DNA of 51,923 nucleotides from a virus. A program made the position numbers and the translations under genes. The notes below the pieces were generated by a model, which was not told the origin of the DNA, ran no database searches, and was given only the letters and a program-made list of their open reading frames with translations. Positions 6,863 through 16,038 of the stretch are shown here, piece after piece. Positions within the stretch are counted from its first letter, which is position 1. Every line of letters starts with the position of its first letter. The stretch lies in IMG/VR virus record IMGVR_UViG_3300017996_000002, positions 1 through 51,923 of that record; one strand, 5' to 3'.

Positions 6863-6976
6863 CTATAAGCCCTCGTAATCGTCCACGTCTTTGATGAAGT
6901 CATGCGACTGCGCGACGTGATTCGAGCGCAGCACCACGATTAGAGCGACCACGTACAAAAATAGACCAATCCACAT
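6863..6976 (-). CDS. 37-residue single-span membrane protein
   Basis: AGGAG precedes ATG 6976. WIGLFLYVVALIVVL is one helix at the extreme N-terminus, followed by an acidic cytoplasmic or periplasmic tail (DFIKDVDDYEG). It is the last gene of the minus replication operon. Function unknown. Confidence 0.55.
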   Translation of the reverse strand: MWIGLFLYVVALIVVLRSNHVAQSHDFIKDVDDYEGL

Positions 6977-7010
6977 ATTCGCTGCTCCTAAGTGAGAACC
7001 CGATCACATC

Positions 7011-9350
7011 TTAAGCCCGCTGAGCCGTCTCGTACAAAGTTTTTATGAGACCTACGTCACGAATCTCGCTGCTCGCATGGCCGGCGATTATGAACAGCCT
7101 CGGATTGCTTGCCGGTGTCAATTGGATGCCCTCGGGTGCGCCCGGGTGTGGGCCGTACCCCAAGGCCGCCAACATTTCGCGGCACTTGTTGGGCGTCATG
7201 GTGCCTCGGCGTACTGAACCTATGAGGGCGCGTAGCGAGTCGAAATTGATCCAGCCGCCTTTGAACCCGACCCGCTTCGCGCGTATCGCCTCGAACACTT
7301 CTTGCTCAGCCGCTCCTAGCCCGAGTTCGATCGCCTCGGCAGTGCTCGACGTGATGGGCGCAAATTTACATTCGGTCGCCGGATTGAAATTGTCGTCAAT
7401 GGGGTCGGTCGCGAGATAATGCGCGATGTGTGCCCATCCTTTGCCGCCGAGTTTCGGGTGCGCCCATGTCCACAAGCGCCGGAAGTATTTCGACTTTGGC
7501 TCGTCAATAGAATCGCGCAGCCCGTCGCGTACGAGATCGCCCGCGTATTGTTGAGCCGAGAAAAAGGGCGCGATGCGTCGATCGTCCGGTTCTTTACGTA
7601 TACCGTCCTTCGAATTCGAGTTGAGAATCGCATTGAAGCAAACTTCGCGCGTCATTTTGTCAATGCCCTTGGGTTGTATCTCAATTCGCGGGCTCGTGAT
7701 CATCGGCTTGAGCGTTTCCCATAACTCGCCGTGATCGTCCTTAATCTTCACGTCTTCAAGCGCAATGAATAGGCACGCGTGAAGCGATGCGTTGAACTGC
7801 GAATCGATATTTTTAGGCGTCGGGCGTTGCGTGTATTTTTCACCAATGCAGTATTCCATCGTGTCCGATACAAACGACTTGCCGTTACCGGGTGCGCCTT
7901 GAAGGAACGGCCACCACATGGACTTTTCGCCTTTATGCTGCATCATGAACTTAAGATAGCTGAGCAATATATGCCAATCGGGAACGCCCTTACGCTCAAC
8001 GGGCCAGAGCTTGCGCAAATGGTCGAGGAACAACGAGACGTCGCCGGGCTCCATGATGATCTCAAGAGGCGCGTACGAATTGATACGGCGTCGGTCGTCG
8101 CGTTCGGTGATTTGCCGAGGCGCGATGCGTGGATCGAATTCGAGCTCGTGCACCTTGACCGGCGCCACGATACCCGAGTTTGTGAATGCTTCCCACGCGC
8201 TCGCGGTCGGCTTTGCGCCCGTGCATGAGATCAAGAACTCGCATCCCGGGTGACGAATGTCGAAACGCTTTTGATCCAGCAAATAGCCGTCGCTCGTCAT
8301 GATTTTGCAAACGTCTTCCACGTACACATATCCCTCGAAGCGCCGTAATTGCTCCGAGCCCGTGATCACGCCTGGGCCGTCATATGTTGGGCCGCCGGGC
8401 TCGGGACTAGGCGGGGGCGGAATCAGCGGACTGCTCGGAGGCTGCGGGATGGGAACAGCCGGCGCGATGGTCACGGTCGCAACGAGCGACGATACGACGC
8501 GCTCAGTAGCTCGATCGTAGCCGGCGGCCCGCGCGTCCATGTATAAGCTCGCGAGCGTACGAGGGCGTAGGGCGGTGTTCTTGCCGAAACTGTCCCAAGT
8601 CACGCGGCAATCGTCTGTGCCCTCGTACGTGCTCGCTGTTGCGCTCCAATCGTCCCAAATATCGAACCCGTCTTGCGCACCCTTGCTCGCGTAGTGGATC
8701 GACATTCCCGCCTGATACCAGACTTCGCGGTCGGTCGGGTCGATGAACTTGAGCGCCGCGGGCAATTCGTCGCGCTGCATGGGCCAATACTCAACCGCGC
8801 CGCCCACATTCGAGACTGCGAGGGGGGCCGCCGGTACGGCCGCGGGCTTCGGTGTCGCCTGAGTGACGAGCGCGTGTAATGAGGCTGGCATGGGTTTGAG
8901 CGTGCCCGTGATCGGGTACCCGTGGGAGGGCCAATAAATGATATAGCCGCCATTGCCGCGGGTATCAATGCTCTTGCATTTGACGCCGTCAATCGTCAAG
9001 GCTTGCCGGCTTGCGAGGGTATCGCCTGCGAATACGTAATGATGCCCGCCGCTGCGCGTGGTGTGGACAACTGAGCTATTGAGCACGTCCGCATACACCG
9101 CGAGAAACGCCGAACTTAGCTCATCGGGCTTGCTGGCCGTGTCATCGTCGATTACCACGATTCCCGAGACGGCGCCCGTAGGCACGCCGACCAACGAGTC
9201 AGGCTGAGCCGTCCACCATGCCAAGACTTGCGCCGGATCGCGCGTCGCGTCTTTAAAGCCGTGCTCCGTACGCGGCCGTTTGCTAACCGGGTCGCACGGG
9301 AATACAGGATATAAGGTCCGAGCTATCTCTAGCGCGCGGGTCACGATCAT
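7011..9350 (-). CDS. primase-polymerase / SF3 helicase fusion
   Basis: 779 residues, the central replication enzyme. Residues 1-165 are a bifunctional Prim-Pol domain with VVIDDD (65-70), SGGHHYVF (100-107) and RGNGGYIIYWPS (131-142). Residues about 188-270 are a PriCT-2-type domain (AGMSIHYASKG, then TWDSFGK). A proline-rich linker covers 298-320. The C-terminal half is a D5/DUF5906-type helicase: Walker A GAPGNGKS (485-492), Walker B CLFIALED (526-533), then NAILNSNS and an Arg-finger-like DDRRIAPFF. It would open DNA and lay primers at the origin. It starts 10 bases after the TetR-like gene and has no strong ribosome site, so coupling is likely. Confidence 0.9.
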   Translation of the reverse strand: MIVTRALEIARTLYPVFPCDPVSKRPRTEHGFKDATRDPAQVLAWWTAQPDSLVGVPTGAVSGIVVIDDDTASKPDELSSAFLAVYADVLNSSVVHTTRSGGHHYVFAGDTLASRQALTIDGVKCKSIDTRGNGGYIIYWPSHGYPITGTLKPMPASLHALVTQATPKPAAVPAAPLAVSNVGGAVEYWPMQRDELPAALKFIDPTDREVWYQAGMSIHYASKGAQDGFDIWDDWSATASTYEGTDDCRVTWDSFGKNTALRPRTLASLYMDARAAGYDRATERVVSSLVATVTIAPAVPIPQPPSSPLIPPPPSPEPGGPTYDGPGVITGSEQLRRFEGYVYVEDVCKIMTSDGYLLDQKRFDIRHPGCEFLISCTGAKPTASAWEAFTNSGIVAPVKVHELEFDPRIAPRQITERDDRRRINSYAPLEIIMEPGDVSLFLDHLRKLWPVERKGVPDWHILLSYLKFMMQHKGEKSMWWPFLQGAPGNGKSFVSDTMEYCIGEKYTQRPTPKNIDSQFNASLHACLFIALEDVKIKDDHGELWETLKPMITSPRIEIQPKGIDKMTREVCFNAILNSNSKDGIRKEPDDRRIAPFFSAQQYAGDLVRDGLRDSIDEPKSKYFRRLWTWAHPKLGGKGWAHIAHYLATDPIDDNFNPATECKFAPITSSTAEAIELGLGAAEQEVFEAIRAKRVGFKGGWINFDSLRALIGSVRRGTMTPNKCREMLAALGYGPHPGAPEGIQLTPASNPRLFIIAGHASSEIRDVGLIKTLYETAQRA

Positions 9351-9360
9351 ATTTTACAGC

Positions 9361-9642
9361 TTACGCGTTGAAAAAATTGGCGGCTTCTTTCCGCAGCGCG
9401 AGCGGCGCCCGCTTCACGTGCTCGTTGCCGTCCACAAGCCCTTGCCGAATGATAACGAAGTACCGGCGCTTAATCGCTTCTTTCATGATCGCCGTGCGCA
9501 AGTCGGTCATTGTGCCAAAGTGGTAAGAGATCGTTCCCGTTGCAAGTTTCGCCTTGGCTGCGAGTTCGCGCCGGGTCAGATTGCGGTATCCGACGCGTTG
9601 CGCCAGTAGCACGGCCTCGTCGAGTATCAGTTGTTTGCTCAA
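9361..9642 (-). CDS. minimal TetR-type DNA-binding regulator
   Basis: 93 residues. The start is TTG 9642 behind an AGGAG site 8 bases away. Residues 4-60 match the TetR N-terminal domain: LDEAVLLAQRVGYRNLTR, then ELAAKAKLATGTISYHF (HTH, recognition helix about 35-42), then MTDLRTAIMKEAIKR. Normal TetR proteins are about 200 residues with a ligand-binding, dimerising C-domain. Here only some 30 residues follow, so ligand control is unlikely and dimerisation must differ. TetR-family operators are often TTGACC-type palindromes. Such sites (TGAC-N6-GTCA) recur at phage promoters, two of them at this operon's own promoter, so autoregulation is likely but inferred. Confidence 0.8.
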   Translation of the reverse strand: MSKQLILDEAVLLAQRVGYRNLTRRELAAKAKLATGTISYHFGTMTDLRTAIMKEAIKRRYFVIIRQGLVDGNEHVKRAPLALRKEAANFFNA

Positions 9643-9674
9643 GTTCTTAACTCCTATGTTTCTGGGAGAACACG

Positions 9675-10040
9675 CTAATCTTCGCCCGTTGTGAATGCGG
9701 CGTTGCCGCCAAGTGCGTTTACTTTGTCAATAAAGCGCTTCTGCGCAACTTCGTGCGGGTCATTGGGATTGAACTTCCAGCCCTCCGGTTTGCACTCGCG
9801 CACAAGCGCCCGGCCGATCGTTTGGCCCACCATATCGGCCGTGATCAGCACGGGCTCGATACCACACAAATCCGAAGATTTGCATTTCTCGTTAAATTTC
9901 TTGCTGATGTTCCCGAGGCCGTACCGTACCTGAACCCCGCGAGCGTCCTTGAAGGCGCCCGAGTTATTCCGCAGCAACCATGCGCCCCGCTGAGCGGCCT
10001 TGAGTTGTTCGCGTGCCTGTACTGTGCGCTCGTCGGTCAT
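9675..10040 (-). CDS. VRR-NUC domain nuclease
   Basis: 121 residues, a full single-domain VRR-NUC protein. WLLRNNSGAF, then VRYGLGNISKKFNEKCKSSD and IEPVLITADMVGQ, then the catalytic ECKPEGWKF and QKRFIDKVNALGGNAAF follow the PD-(D/E)XK nuclease pattern. Family members act on branched DNA, so it may resolve replication or packaging intermediates. It overlaps the helicase stop by ATGA and lies in the same operon. Confidence 0.85.
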   Translation of the reverse strand: MTDERTVQAREQLKAAQRGAWLLRNNSGAFKDARGVQVRYGLGNISKKFNEKCKSSDLCGIEPVLITADMVGQTIGRALVRECKPEGWKFNPNDPHEVAQKRFIDKVNALGGNAAFTTGED

Positions 10041-11731
10041 GCTTGCACCACGTTACGCGCGAGTAGATACGACTGAATGCGCCCCTCAAGTTCGAATGCG
10101 TCCTTAGCGTTGAGTATCTGAGCGCTGATGATATCGACGCCGAAATCGTAATAGAAACGCTTTTGCGCCTCGCGCAGTAGCAGTCCCAAATGTGCCATGT
10201 AGCCGCCGTAAAGGGCCATGAGCGCACGCAATGACTGTTGCCCTACCTGGCGCTCGTGATGCGTACGGACTATTACACCCGAGGCCGCGGCGGGTGCCGC
10301 TGCGGGTATACGTGGCGCCCCGTCGACCCGAGCGAGTTCGCGGCGCAATGCCGCGAGCACCGTACCGTCGAGTTCGATCATATCGCCGTCGACTTCGTCC
10401 GGCGTCGCGCGCCCTTGGATTATGACGGGTGAGCTGCAATAGGGACATGCGATCAGGAACCGCTCGAAGGGCTGTAGACATTCCAAGCACGTGCGCAACA
10501 GCGATTTTTGCGAGTTGCCGCGCTTCGTCTTGGGATCGTCGAGCGTGTAGATTTGCGGGATATCAGGTAACCCGTGGCGTAGGACATTCTGCACGTGGTC
10601 GATAATGATTGCCTTGGGCTTGCCGCTCGCGGCGATGTATGCAAGGCGCTCGGCGTCCGTGTACGAGCCCCAATTCTTGAATATCTCGGGCGCGATCAGC
10701 ACGCGCAGCGCGCGGCCGATTTGCTGCGCAAAAAGTTGAAATGAGTTTGTGGGCCGGGCCATTGAGATCACTTCTACGCCCGGCACGTCGACGCCCTCGC
10801 CGAGCACGTCGACGCTCACAAGCTGCATTATCTCGCGATTGCGGAACTTATGCATGAGCGCGGCGCGGATGTGGAGCGGCGTTTCGCCCGTGATGATCTG
10901 AGCTTCCACACCGGAGGCGCAATACTTTTTCGCGATCTCGGTCGCGCTTTGAATATCGACGGCGAATGTAATACCGAGTTTGCCGGGCGCAAACTTGCGG
11001 TACGCGTTCACGATATCGCCGACTATGCGCGGGCTCGCGTGAATGGCCGCGCGTACTTCTTTCGCGTTGTATTCGCCGGATTCCGTGACATGGAAGCCCT
11101 GTAGATTCACGTCAGTTGACGGACATATGAAACGATAATCCGTAAGGAACCCGCGATCAATGAGGCTGCGACAGTCAGGGCCAATAATGAGACGATCCAC
11201 AACGCCACTTGCGCCGCGACCGAGACCGCGTCTATCGCCACGGACAGCGTGAGCCGTAGGCAAGAGCCCGCGAGCGTTCGGAAACATCGCAAGAGCCTTG
11301 CCCCACTTGTTCGCTTCGAGTACATGGTGCCCCTCGTCAATGATCACTAATCCGACATTTTGGAACCAAACATCAGCCGACGAGTCCCGGCGAATAAGCG
11401 TATCGACGCCCGCGACGCGTGTTTTTGCGCGCGGATCGTGGTACGTGGTCCCATGTAGCGACAACTCGGCCGTAATGATTTGGCGGACGATCGGGGCGGG
11501 CGCAATGATAAAATGCGGAACGGCTTCACGGTTTAAGGCTAGCGCAAGTTGCGCGAGCAATTCCTGACGGTGAGCTATGACCACGGTCGGGACGTCAAGC
11601 CGTTCGATAATGTGCCCAATTATGACAGTTTTCCCCGAGCCGGTCGGCGACGTCATCATGACGTTACGGGCGCCGTCGGCCCAAGCGTCGACCACGTCAC
11701 ATTCTAGCCTTTGTTGGAAATCACGAAGCAT
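10037..11731 (-). CDS. SF2 DEAD/DEAH-box DNA helicase
   Basis: 564 residues, first gene of the minus replication operon. Walker A is SPTGSGKT (28-35), motif II VIIDEGHH, and helicase C motifs follow: FAVDIQSATEIAKKY, then VSVDVLGEGVDVPGVE, then QQIGRALR. Motif III reads PTAHAVRGD rather than TAT, which I believe occurs in related phage helicases. A zinc-ribbon-like pair, CLEC and CPYC, lies near residue 405-425. The C-terminal 80 residues are family-specific. Probably unwinds at the origin or remodels forks. Transcription starts from the double-operator region 11747-11789. Confidence 0.85.
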   Translation of the reverse strand: MLRDFQQRLECDVVDAWADGARNVMMTSPTGSGKTVIIGHIIERLDVPTVVIAHRQELLAQLALALNREAVPHFIIAPAPIVRQIITAELSLHGTTYHDPRAKTRVAGVDTLIRRDSSADVWFQNVGLVIIDEGHHVLEANKWGKALAMFPNARGLLPTAHAVRGDRRGLGRGASGVVDRLIIGPDCRSLIDRGFLTDYRFICPSTDVNLQGFHVTESGEYNAKEVRAAIHASPRIVGDIVNAYRKFAPGKLGITFAVDIQSATEIAKKYCASGVEAQIITGETPLHIRAALMHKFRNREIMQLVSVDVLGEGVDVPGVEVISMARPTNSFQLFAQQIGRALRVLIAPEIFKNWGSYTDAERLAYIAASGKPKAIIIDHVQNVLRHGLPDIPQIYTLDDPKTKRGNSQKSLLRTCLECLQPFERFLIACPYCSSPVIIQGRATPDEVDGDMIELDGTVLAALRRELARVDGAPRIPAAAPAAASGVIVRTHHERQVGQQSLRALMALYGGYMAHLGLLLREAQKRFYYDFGVDIISAQILNAKDAFELEGRIQSYLLARNVVQA

Positions 11732-11746
11732 TATTTGCTCGGGCTG

Positions 11747-11789
11747 TTGACACGGCCGTCATTTAGCCTGAGACTGACGGCTCGGTCAA
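11747..11789. promoter_or_regulatory. double operator between divergent replication operons
   Basis: Two perfect TGAC-N6-GTCA elements lie at 11748-11761 and 11775-11788, centres 27 bases apart. Leftward promoter: TTGACC (11789-11784), 17 bases, CTAAAT (11766-11761), 30 bases before ATG 11731. Rightward: TTGACA (11747-11752) is a consensus -35 but the -10 is poor. The operators cover both -35 regions, so one protein could control the helicase/TetR/primase operon and the 11814 operon together. Confidence 0.7.
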
Positions 11790-11813
11790 CTACTAATTTA
11801 CGGAGCCCTTCAC

Positions 11814-12695
11814 ATGCAAATTATGCTTGACACAACGACATATGAGCACCCGGCCGCGCTGCGCGCCCTGGCGAAGTTCATTGAAGCGATAGCCGCAATT
11901 GAAGACGCGACACCCGCCGCTGTCTCTGCTAGCGGTATCGTAGAGATCAAGGACACAAAGGCCGCCGCTGAGTTCTTCGGGACGGACGGCAAGGCCGATA
12001 CGGTCGCGAGAGAGACGGCGACCATTCTCGACTTTAAGACGTCGGACAGTCTACCGCCCGACCACTTCGAAAAAACTGGCACGGCCGCGCCGCCCGTGAT
12101 TCCGCCGCCGTCGGCCGGCCTCTATACGTCGAGCGGTACAACGGCGGCGATTCCGCTACCGCCTGTGCCCGTGCCTGTGCCTGTGCCCGTGCCGCCGTCT
12201 GCATTGCCGCCCATCCCGAAGCCGCCCGGCGAAGCGCCCGCGCCTTTGTTCGACTTGGCTGGCGTTCAGTATGACGCAAATCTGCACAGTTCGACGAAGT
12301 CGAAGACGATCGATGGCCGATGGAAAGCACGCCGCAACCGAGGCGGGTCGCAGATTCCGCCGGCCGGCGCCGTCACAGTTGTTGCTGCGCCCCCGATCCC
12401 GCCGCCGCCCGCTTCGGTGAGTCCCCAATCCGACGACGGGGACGACATCGACGTCGAGGATGATTCCGGCGAACCTACTGGACTACCGGCGGGGTCGGCG
12501 CCGATCGGCATGACAACTGCCGCGGATTTTCTGAAGTTCATTGATAAAATCACCGAAGGGCTAAACGCCAGTACGGTGACACAAGCGAAGATTGCGGAAG
12601 TATTGACGCGATTCTCGATCGATTCACTGTTCTCGCTGAGCGCGCGGCCGGAACTTATCGCGGGTGTTTCCGCTGCCTTTGGGTTCGCGCCGTGA
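11814..12695 (+). CDS. proline-rich phage hypothetical protein
   Basis: 293 residues. Three parts: a helical N-terminus (ALRALAKFIEAIAAIED), a proline-rich middle with a PVPVPVPVPVPP run near residue 118, and a conserved block FDLAGVQYDANLHSSTKSKT followed by DGRWKARRNR (about 150-175). The C-terminus is helical (AADFLKFIDKITEGL). I recall similar DANLHSSTK blocks in proteins beside phage recombination genes, but the function is not known. First gene of the rightward replication operon. Confidence 0.65.
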   Translation: MQIMLDTTTYEHPAALRALAKFIEAIAAIEDATPAAVSASGIVEIKDTKAAAEFFGTDGKADTVARETATILDFKTSDSLPPDHFEKTGTAAPPVIPPPSAGLYTSSGTTAAIPLPPVPVPVPVPVPPSALPPIPKPPGEAPAPLFDLAGVQYDANLHSSTKSKTIDGRWKARRNRGGSQIPPAGAVTVVAAPPIPPPPASVSPQSDDGDDIDVEDDSGEPTGLPAGSAPIGMTTAADFLKFIDKITEGLNASTVTQAKIAEVLTRFSIDSLFSLSARPELIAGVSAAFGFAP

Positions 12696-12898
12696 GAATG
12701 CAACAGATAGGGCCGCAACAACCGGAAGCGCAGCCGTCGTATCTATTTCGCTTCGGCGTCGTGGCCCGGCACGTGCTCGGTCTTACGTGGGAATGGATTG
12801 ACATGGACGGCAAGCACGTTTCGTATGTAATAGCCGAACACGTCGACTATGCATCCACGCTCAGCGAACAATTTTTGCAAACTAGGAGTAATCGGTAA
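12692..12898 (+). CDS. 68-residue hypothetical protein
   Basis: GTG 12692 overlaps the previous stop (GTGA). Sequence LFRFGVVARHVLGLTWEWIDMDG, then VSYVIAEHVDYAS, suggests a compact beta-rich fold. Unknown function; coupled in the operon on both sides. Confidence 0.55.
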   Translation: MRMQQIGPQQPEAQPSYLFRFGVVARHVLGLTWEWIDMDGKHVSYVIAEHVDYASTLSEQFLQTRSNR

Positions 12899-13212
12899 TG
12901 GCACGATCGACAAGCGGACGCCTCGCGCGCCGCGGTAAGAATCCGGACGTTCTACAAAAGGCGTTCGAAGCCGGCGCAAAAACCGGATGGGAACAAGGCA
13001 CGGCCGCCTTTGCGAAACGTCTCGCATCGCCCGAGGGCGTTGTGCTTCCCGACGGGCGCATAGCGCGGCTCGTGTATTTCCCGAAGCCCGCGTTTGCGCC
13101 CACGGGCGAACTCGTCGCCGCCGAGGCGCCCGGGCTAGATACGCCAGCCCCGATCGGTATCGTCGACCCGCCGCAAATACCGCTCGGCAACCCCGAGGTA
13201 TCAAACAAATGA
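12898..13212 (+). CDS. 104-residue hypothetical protein
   Basis: ATG 12898 sits in a TAATG overlap with the previous stop. Basic N-terminus (ARSTSGRLARRGKNPD), amphipathic helix (VLQKAFEAGAKTGWEQG), then a Pro/Ala-rich tail. Function unknown. Confidence 0.55.
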   Translation: MARSTSGRLARRGKNPDVLQKAFEAGAKTGWEQGTAAFAKRLASPEGVVLPDGRIARLVYFPKPAFAPTGELVAAEAPGLDTPAPIGIVDPPQIPLGNPEVSNK

Positions 13213-13661
13213 CCCTCAAATATTTACCGCTGATATTGCTCGTGCTCGCGGGCTGCGCGACGCCTTCAAAACTTCCGCACCGCCCCGCGTGGGAGAGTTT
13301 CAATATTCAAGGACACGGCACGGATCATCATTGTAAAGGACCGGATATCGCAAAGCATATGCCGATGTATGTCTACGGCGGGGACGGTACGCCGTTTTTC
13401 CTAGAGTGCATCGCTGAGCACGAAGATGACGAAGACGGCCCGCCCGGACAACTTAGCCGCATGGCGAAAACTGACAAAGTGTGGGCTATCACAATGCCTA
13501 AAATGGAGTCAGTCGAAGTAATGGTGCCGCACGTTACCGAAGGTACTGTGCTGCTATGCTTCCGAGCCGTACGTCAGAATGCGCTCGATTGTTTTTATCG
13601 TAACGATGAGACAGGCCAGATGATTATCCGACACGTCGAATCAAACATGACAGGAGTTTAA
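13209..13661 (+). CDS. phage-encoded lipoprotein
   Basis: 150 residues from ATG 13209, chosen because it overlaps the previous stop (ATGA) and begins with a lipoprotein signal: MTLKYLPLILLVLAGCATPS, with lipobox LAGC and Cys 16. The mature part is moderately acidic with scattered Cys. Known phage lipoproteins often block receptors or act in superinfection exclusion. Its place inside a replication operon makes that role attractive but unproven. An upstream frame start at 12987 is not credible. Confidence 0.7.
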   Translation: MTLKYLPLILLVLAGCATPSKLPHRPAWESFNIQGHGTDHHCKGPDIAKHMPMYVYGGDGTPFFLECIAEHEDDEDGPPGQLSRMAKTDKVWAITMPKMESVEVMVPHVTEGTVLLCFRAVRQNALDCFYRNDETGQMIIRHVESNMTGV

Positions 13662-13663
13662 CT

Positions 13664-13855
13664 ATGTACGCATTTATCATGATGGTTGCGGTTCTTCAGA
13701 GCAACGGCGAATACGCCACGTTCAGCGAGACTTTTAGCGATCCCGAGGCATGCATCGCTAAAATCGAAGTCGTCAAGCATATGGATTTGTCGGCGACCGA
13801 TGCGAAAGCGCACGTAGTATACGCGGAATGCGTCCGCGTCGAGGCGGCCCCGTGA
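13664..13855 (+). CDS. 63-residue small protein, possibly exported
   Basis: Begins 2 bases after the lipoprotein stop. MYAFIMMVAVLQSNGEYATF may be a weak signal peptide or simply a buried strand. One Cys pair (EACIAK, AECVRV) could form a disulfide. Overlaps the next start by GTGA. Perhaps a partner of the lipoprotein. Confidence 0.55.
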   Translation: MYAFIMMVAVLQSNGEYATFSETFSDPEACIAKIEVVKHMDLSATDAKAHVVYAECVRVEAAP

Positions 13856-15033
13856 GCACCGGACACGCACCTGTTCCGCCTTCGTTTCTCGATACCGTGG
13901 TGCATTGTCACGGGTCGCTGGCCCTCGCGCGAGCGAACCCGCAGCCCGATACGGACGCCACGCGCGAGGGCAACGTTGCGCACAAGGTCGCGATGCTGTA
14001 TGCGCTCGCTAGCACGCGAGACGGCATAGCGCCCGAATCTAAATGCTGCGTACTCCCGAAGCTCGGCGACATCATCGACGGAATCCGCGTCGACGCCGAA
14101 ATGGTCGGCGGCGCGAAACTTTACGCCGAGGCGCTCGAAGGCTTCGCCGGGAACCCCGAACAAACAATCCCCATTCACCGAATACATCCGGGTCTAATCG
14201 ATCCTGAAACCGGCGAGATCACGGAAATTTGTTTCGGCACGCCCGACTTTTGGCAATACCGCCATGAGACAAAAACGCTGCGAATTACGGATTATAAATA
14301 CGGACACTTGTACGTCGAAGTTTACGAGAACTATCAGCTAATAGCGTATGCGGCTGGCGCGCTTGAATTGCTCGCGAAAACGGGCGTACTCGAAGCCGAT
14401 ATCATCGTCGAGTTTCTGATCGTGCAACCCCGCTGCTATAGCGCCGATTCGCCCGTGCGCGAGTGGGTTACGTCGGCGTCGAATCTGCGGACGTACATAA
14501 ACGAAGCCGCGCAAGCCGTGGCCGACGCATTGGCGCCGAACCCGAAGACGAAAGCCGGGACGCATTGCCTATTCTGCCCCGCTCGCGGGATTTGCAAGAC
14601 GGCCCACAAGGCGAGCACGGCAATCCTTGAATACGCCGGCACGGTCGAGGCGATGTCCCAAAATCCGCACGAGGTAGGGTTGCGACTCAACCTGATTAAT
14701 GCCGCGATCACGATTCTAAAGGGCGTCGGCACGGGGCTTGAGGAGCAAGCTATGCAGATGATCCGGCGTGGCGCCGTCGTGCCGTGGTTCAAGATTGGGC
14801 ATAGTACGCCGCGCGAAGTATGGACAAAGCCGGCGGCGACTGTCGCAACGCTCAGCGTACTTGCCGGCAAAAAGATAGCGCTGACAGAACAAGCCTACGC
14901 TATGACACCGAAACAAGCGATTAAAGCGGGTATACCCGAGGCGCTTGTGCGGATGTTCAGTACGCAACCGCACGGCAAGGCACGACTCGAAGCTGAGAGC
15001 GACGCAAGTCTAGCAAGAGTTTTTAAACGTTGA
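13852..15033 (+). CDS. DUF2800-type RecB/Cas4-like exonuclease
   Basis: 393 residues from GTG 13852 (GTGA overlap with the previous stop); the frame upstream to 13828 is not needed. PD-(D/E)XK features: REGNVAHKVA near the N-terminus, then LRITDYKYG with the catalytic D-x-K, then VEVYENYQLIAYAAGAL. A Cys cluster HCLFCPARGIC (about 236-246) resembles the iron-sulfur or zinc part of Cas4-like nucleases. With the DUF2815 binding protein next door it makes a typical phage recombination pair. Confidence 0.8.
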   Translation: MSTGHAPVPPSFLDTVVHCHGSLALARANPQPDTDATREGNVAHKVAMLYALASTRDGIAPESKCCVLPKLGDIIDGIRVDAEMVGGAKLYAEALEGFAGNPEQTIPIHRIHPGLIDPETGEITEICFGTPDFWQYRHETKTLRITDYKYGHLYVEVYENYQLIAYAAGALELLAKTGVLEADIIVEFLIVQPRCYSADSPVREWVTSASNLRTYINEAAQAVADALAPNPKTKAGTHCLFCPARGICKTAHKASTAILEYAGTVEAMSQNPHEVGLRLNLINAAITILKGVGTGLEEQAMQMIRRGAVVPWFKIGHSTPREVWTKPAATVATLSVLAGKKIALTEQAYAMTPKQAIKAGIPEALVRMFSTQPHGKARLEAESDASLARVFKR

Positions 15034-15057
15034 CCGCGCGGTCAGTCAGTGTATAAT
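15030..15057 (+). promoter_or_regulatory. promoter with perfect palindromic operator
   Basis: TTGACC (15030-15035), 16 bases, TATAAT (15052-15057). The 14-bp sequence at 15031-15044 is a perfect palindrome of the TGAC-N6-GTCA class and covers the -35. This is the best promoter in the window and serves the single-strand binding protein and polymerase genes. Confidence 0.8.
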
Positions 15058-15096
15058 TTCGTTCGATCGTTTCAATCATAAACGGAGCATTCACAG

Positions 15097-16038
15097 ATGG
15101 CACGAAGCAACGCCGCAAGGCAAGTAGTATTTCCCGGTAGTCGTTTTTTGATGGGCTCAATGTACAAAGCGTCGGACAAGGACGCGGACGGTAAGCCCCG
15201 AATCGTCAAGACAGGACAGAACGCCGGACAGCCCACGCAACAGTTCTTTTTCGCGTTCGGGATTCCCAAAACGCCGGGCTTCACGCACTGGGCGCATGAG
15301 ACTTGGGGTGCTGAAATTTGGGCGGTAGGCAACACCTGTTTCCCTAAGATCGCCGAGGGTGATCAATTCTCATGGAAAATCGTGGACGGCGATTCGCCGA
15401 AGCCAAACAAGAAGGGCATTGCACCGAATAAGCGCGAAGGCTACCCGGGCCATTGGGTCGTATCGTGCGCCTCAACATTCGCGCCGAAGATTCGCACCGC
15501 GGACAACAGCGCAGCCATTCTTGAGCCCGATGTGTGCATGCCCGGAGACTTTATCCAAGTGGCTGCCACAGTCGACGGCAACGCCTCGACACAGAACCCG
15601 GGCGTGTATATAAATCACGACTTCGTTCTGTACCTCGGGCCAAGCGCCGACGGTCGTATCGTATCCGGAGCTGACCCGTCCGCTGTCAATTGGGCGGGTG
15701 CTGCCGCTACGTCCGCGGCTATCATGTCCAAGATCGTCGCAACGCCCGTTGCGCCCGGTGTGGCAGCCGTTCCGGCGCCCCGCCCCGCCGCGCCCGCGGC
15801 CGTCCCTGCCGTTCCGAGCGTGCCGACCGTCCCGGTAGCCGCCCCCACGGCCGTAGCCCCGTCCCCGGGGTTCCTGGCGCCAGCCGGCGCGGTCCCGCGC
15901 CCGCCCGCGCCCGCTGCACCCGTGCATACTTTGACGGCGCTCGCGGCCGGTCATTCGTATGAGACGCTGATCTCTCAGGGATGGACCGATGCGCTGTTGA
16001 TTCAGAACGGGCTTATGCTCGCTGCGGGGGGTGTTTAG
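15097..16038 (+). CDS. DUF2815-type single-stranded DNA-binding protein
   Basis: 313 residues. The N-terminal 190 residues have the Enc34-like OB-fold pattern: FPGSRFLMGSMYKASDKDAD, then QFFFAFGIPKTPG, then WAHETWGAE, then GYPGHWVVSCAS, then PGDFIQVAATVDGN and GVYINHDFVLYLG. A long Ala/Pro/Val linker follows, then a C-terminal SYETLISQGWTDALLIQNGL motif common at the end of such proteins. It coats single strands during replication. Driven by the palindromic-operator promoter at 15030. Confidence 0.8.
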   Translation: MARSNAARQVVFPGSRFLMGSMYKASDKDADGKPRIVKTGQNAGQPTQQFFFAFGIPKTPGFTHWAHETWGAEIWAVGNTCFPKIAEGDQFSWKIVDGDSPKPNKKGIAPNKREGYPGHWVVSCASTFAPKIRTADNSAAILEPDVCMPGDFIQVAATVDGNASTQNPGVYINHDFVLYLGPSADGRIVSGADPSAVNWAGAAATSAAIMSKIVATPVAPGVAAVPAPRPAAPAAVPAVPSVPTVPVAAPTAVAPSPGFLAPAGAVPRPPAPAAPVHTLTALAAGHSYETLISQGWTDALLIQNGLMLAAGGV

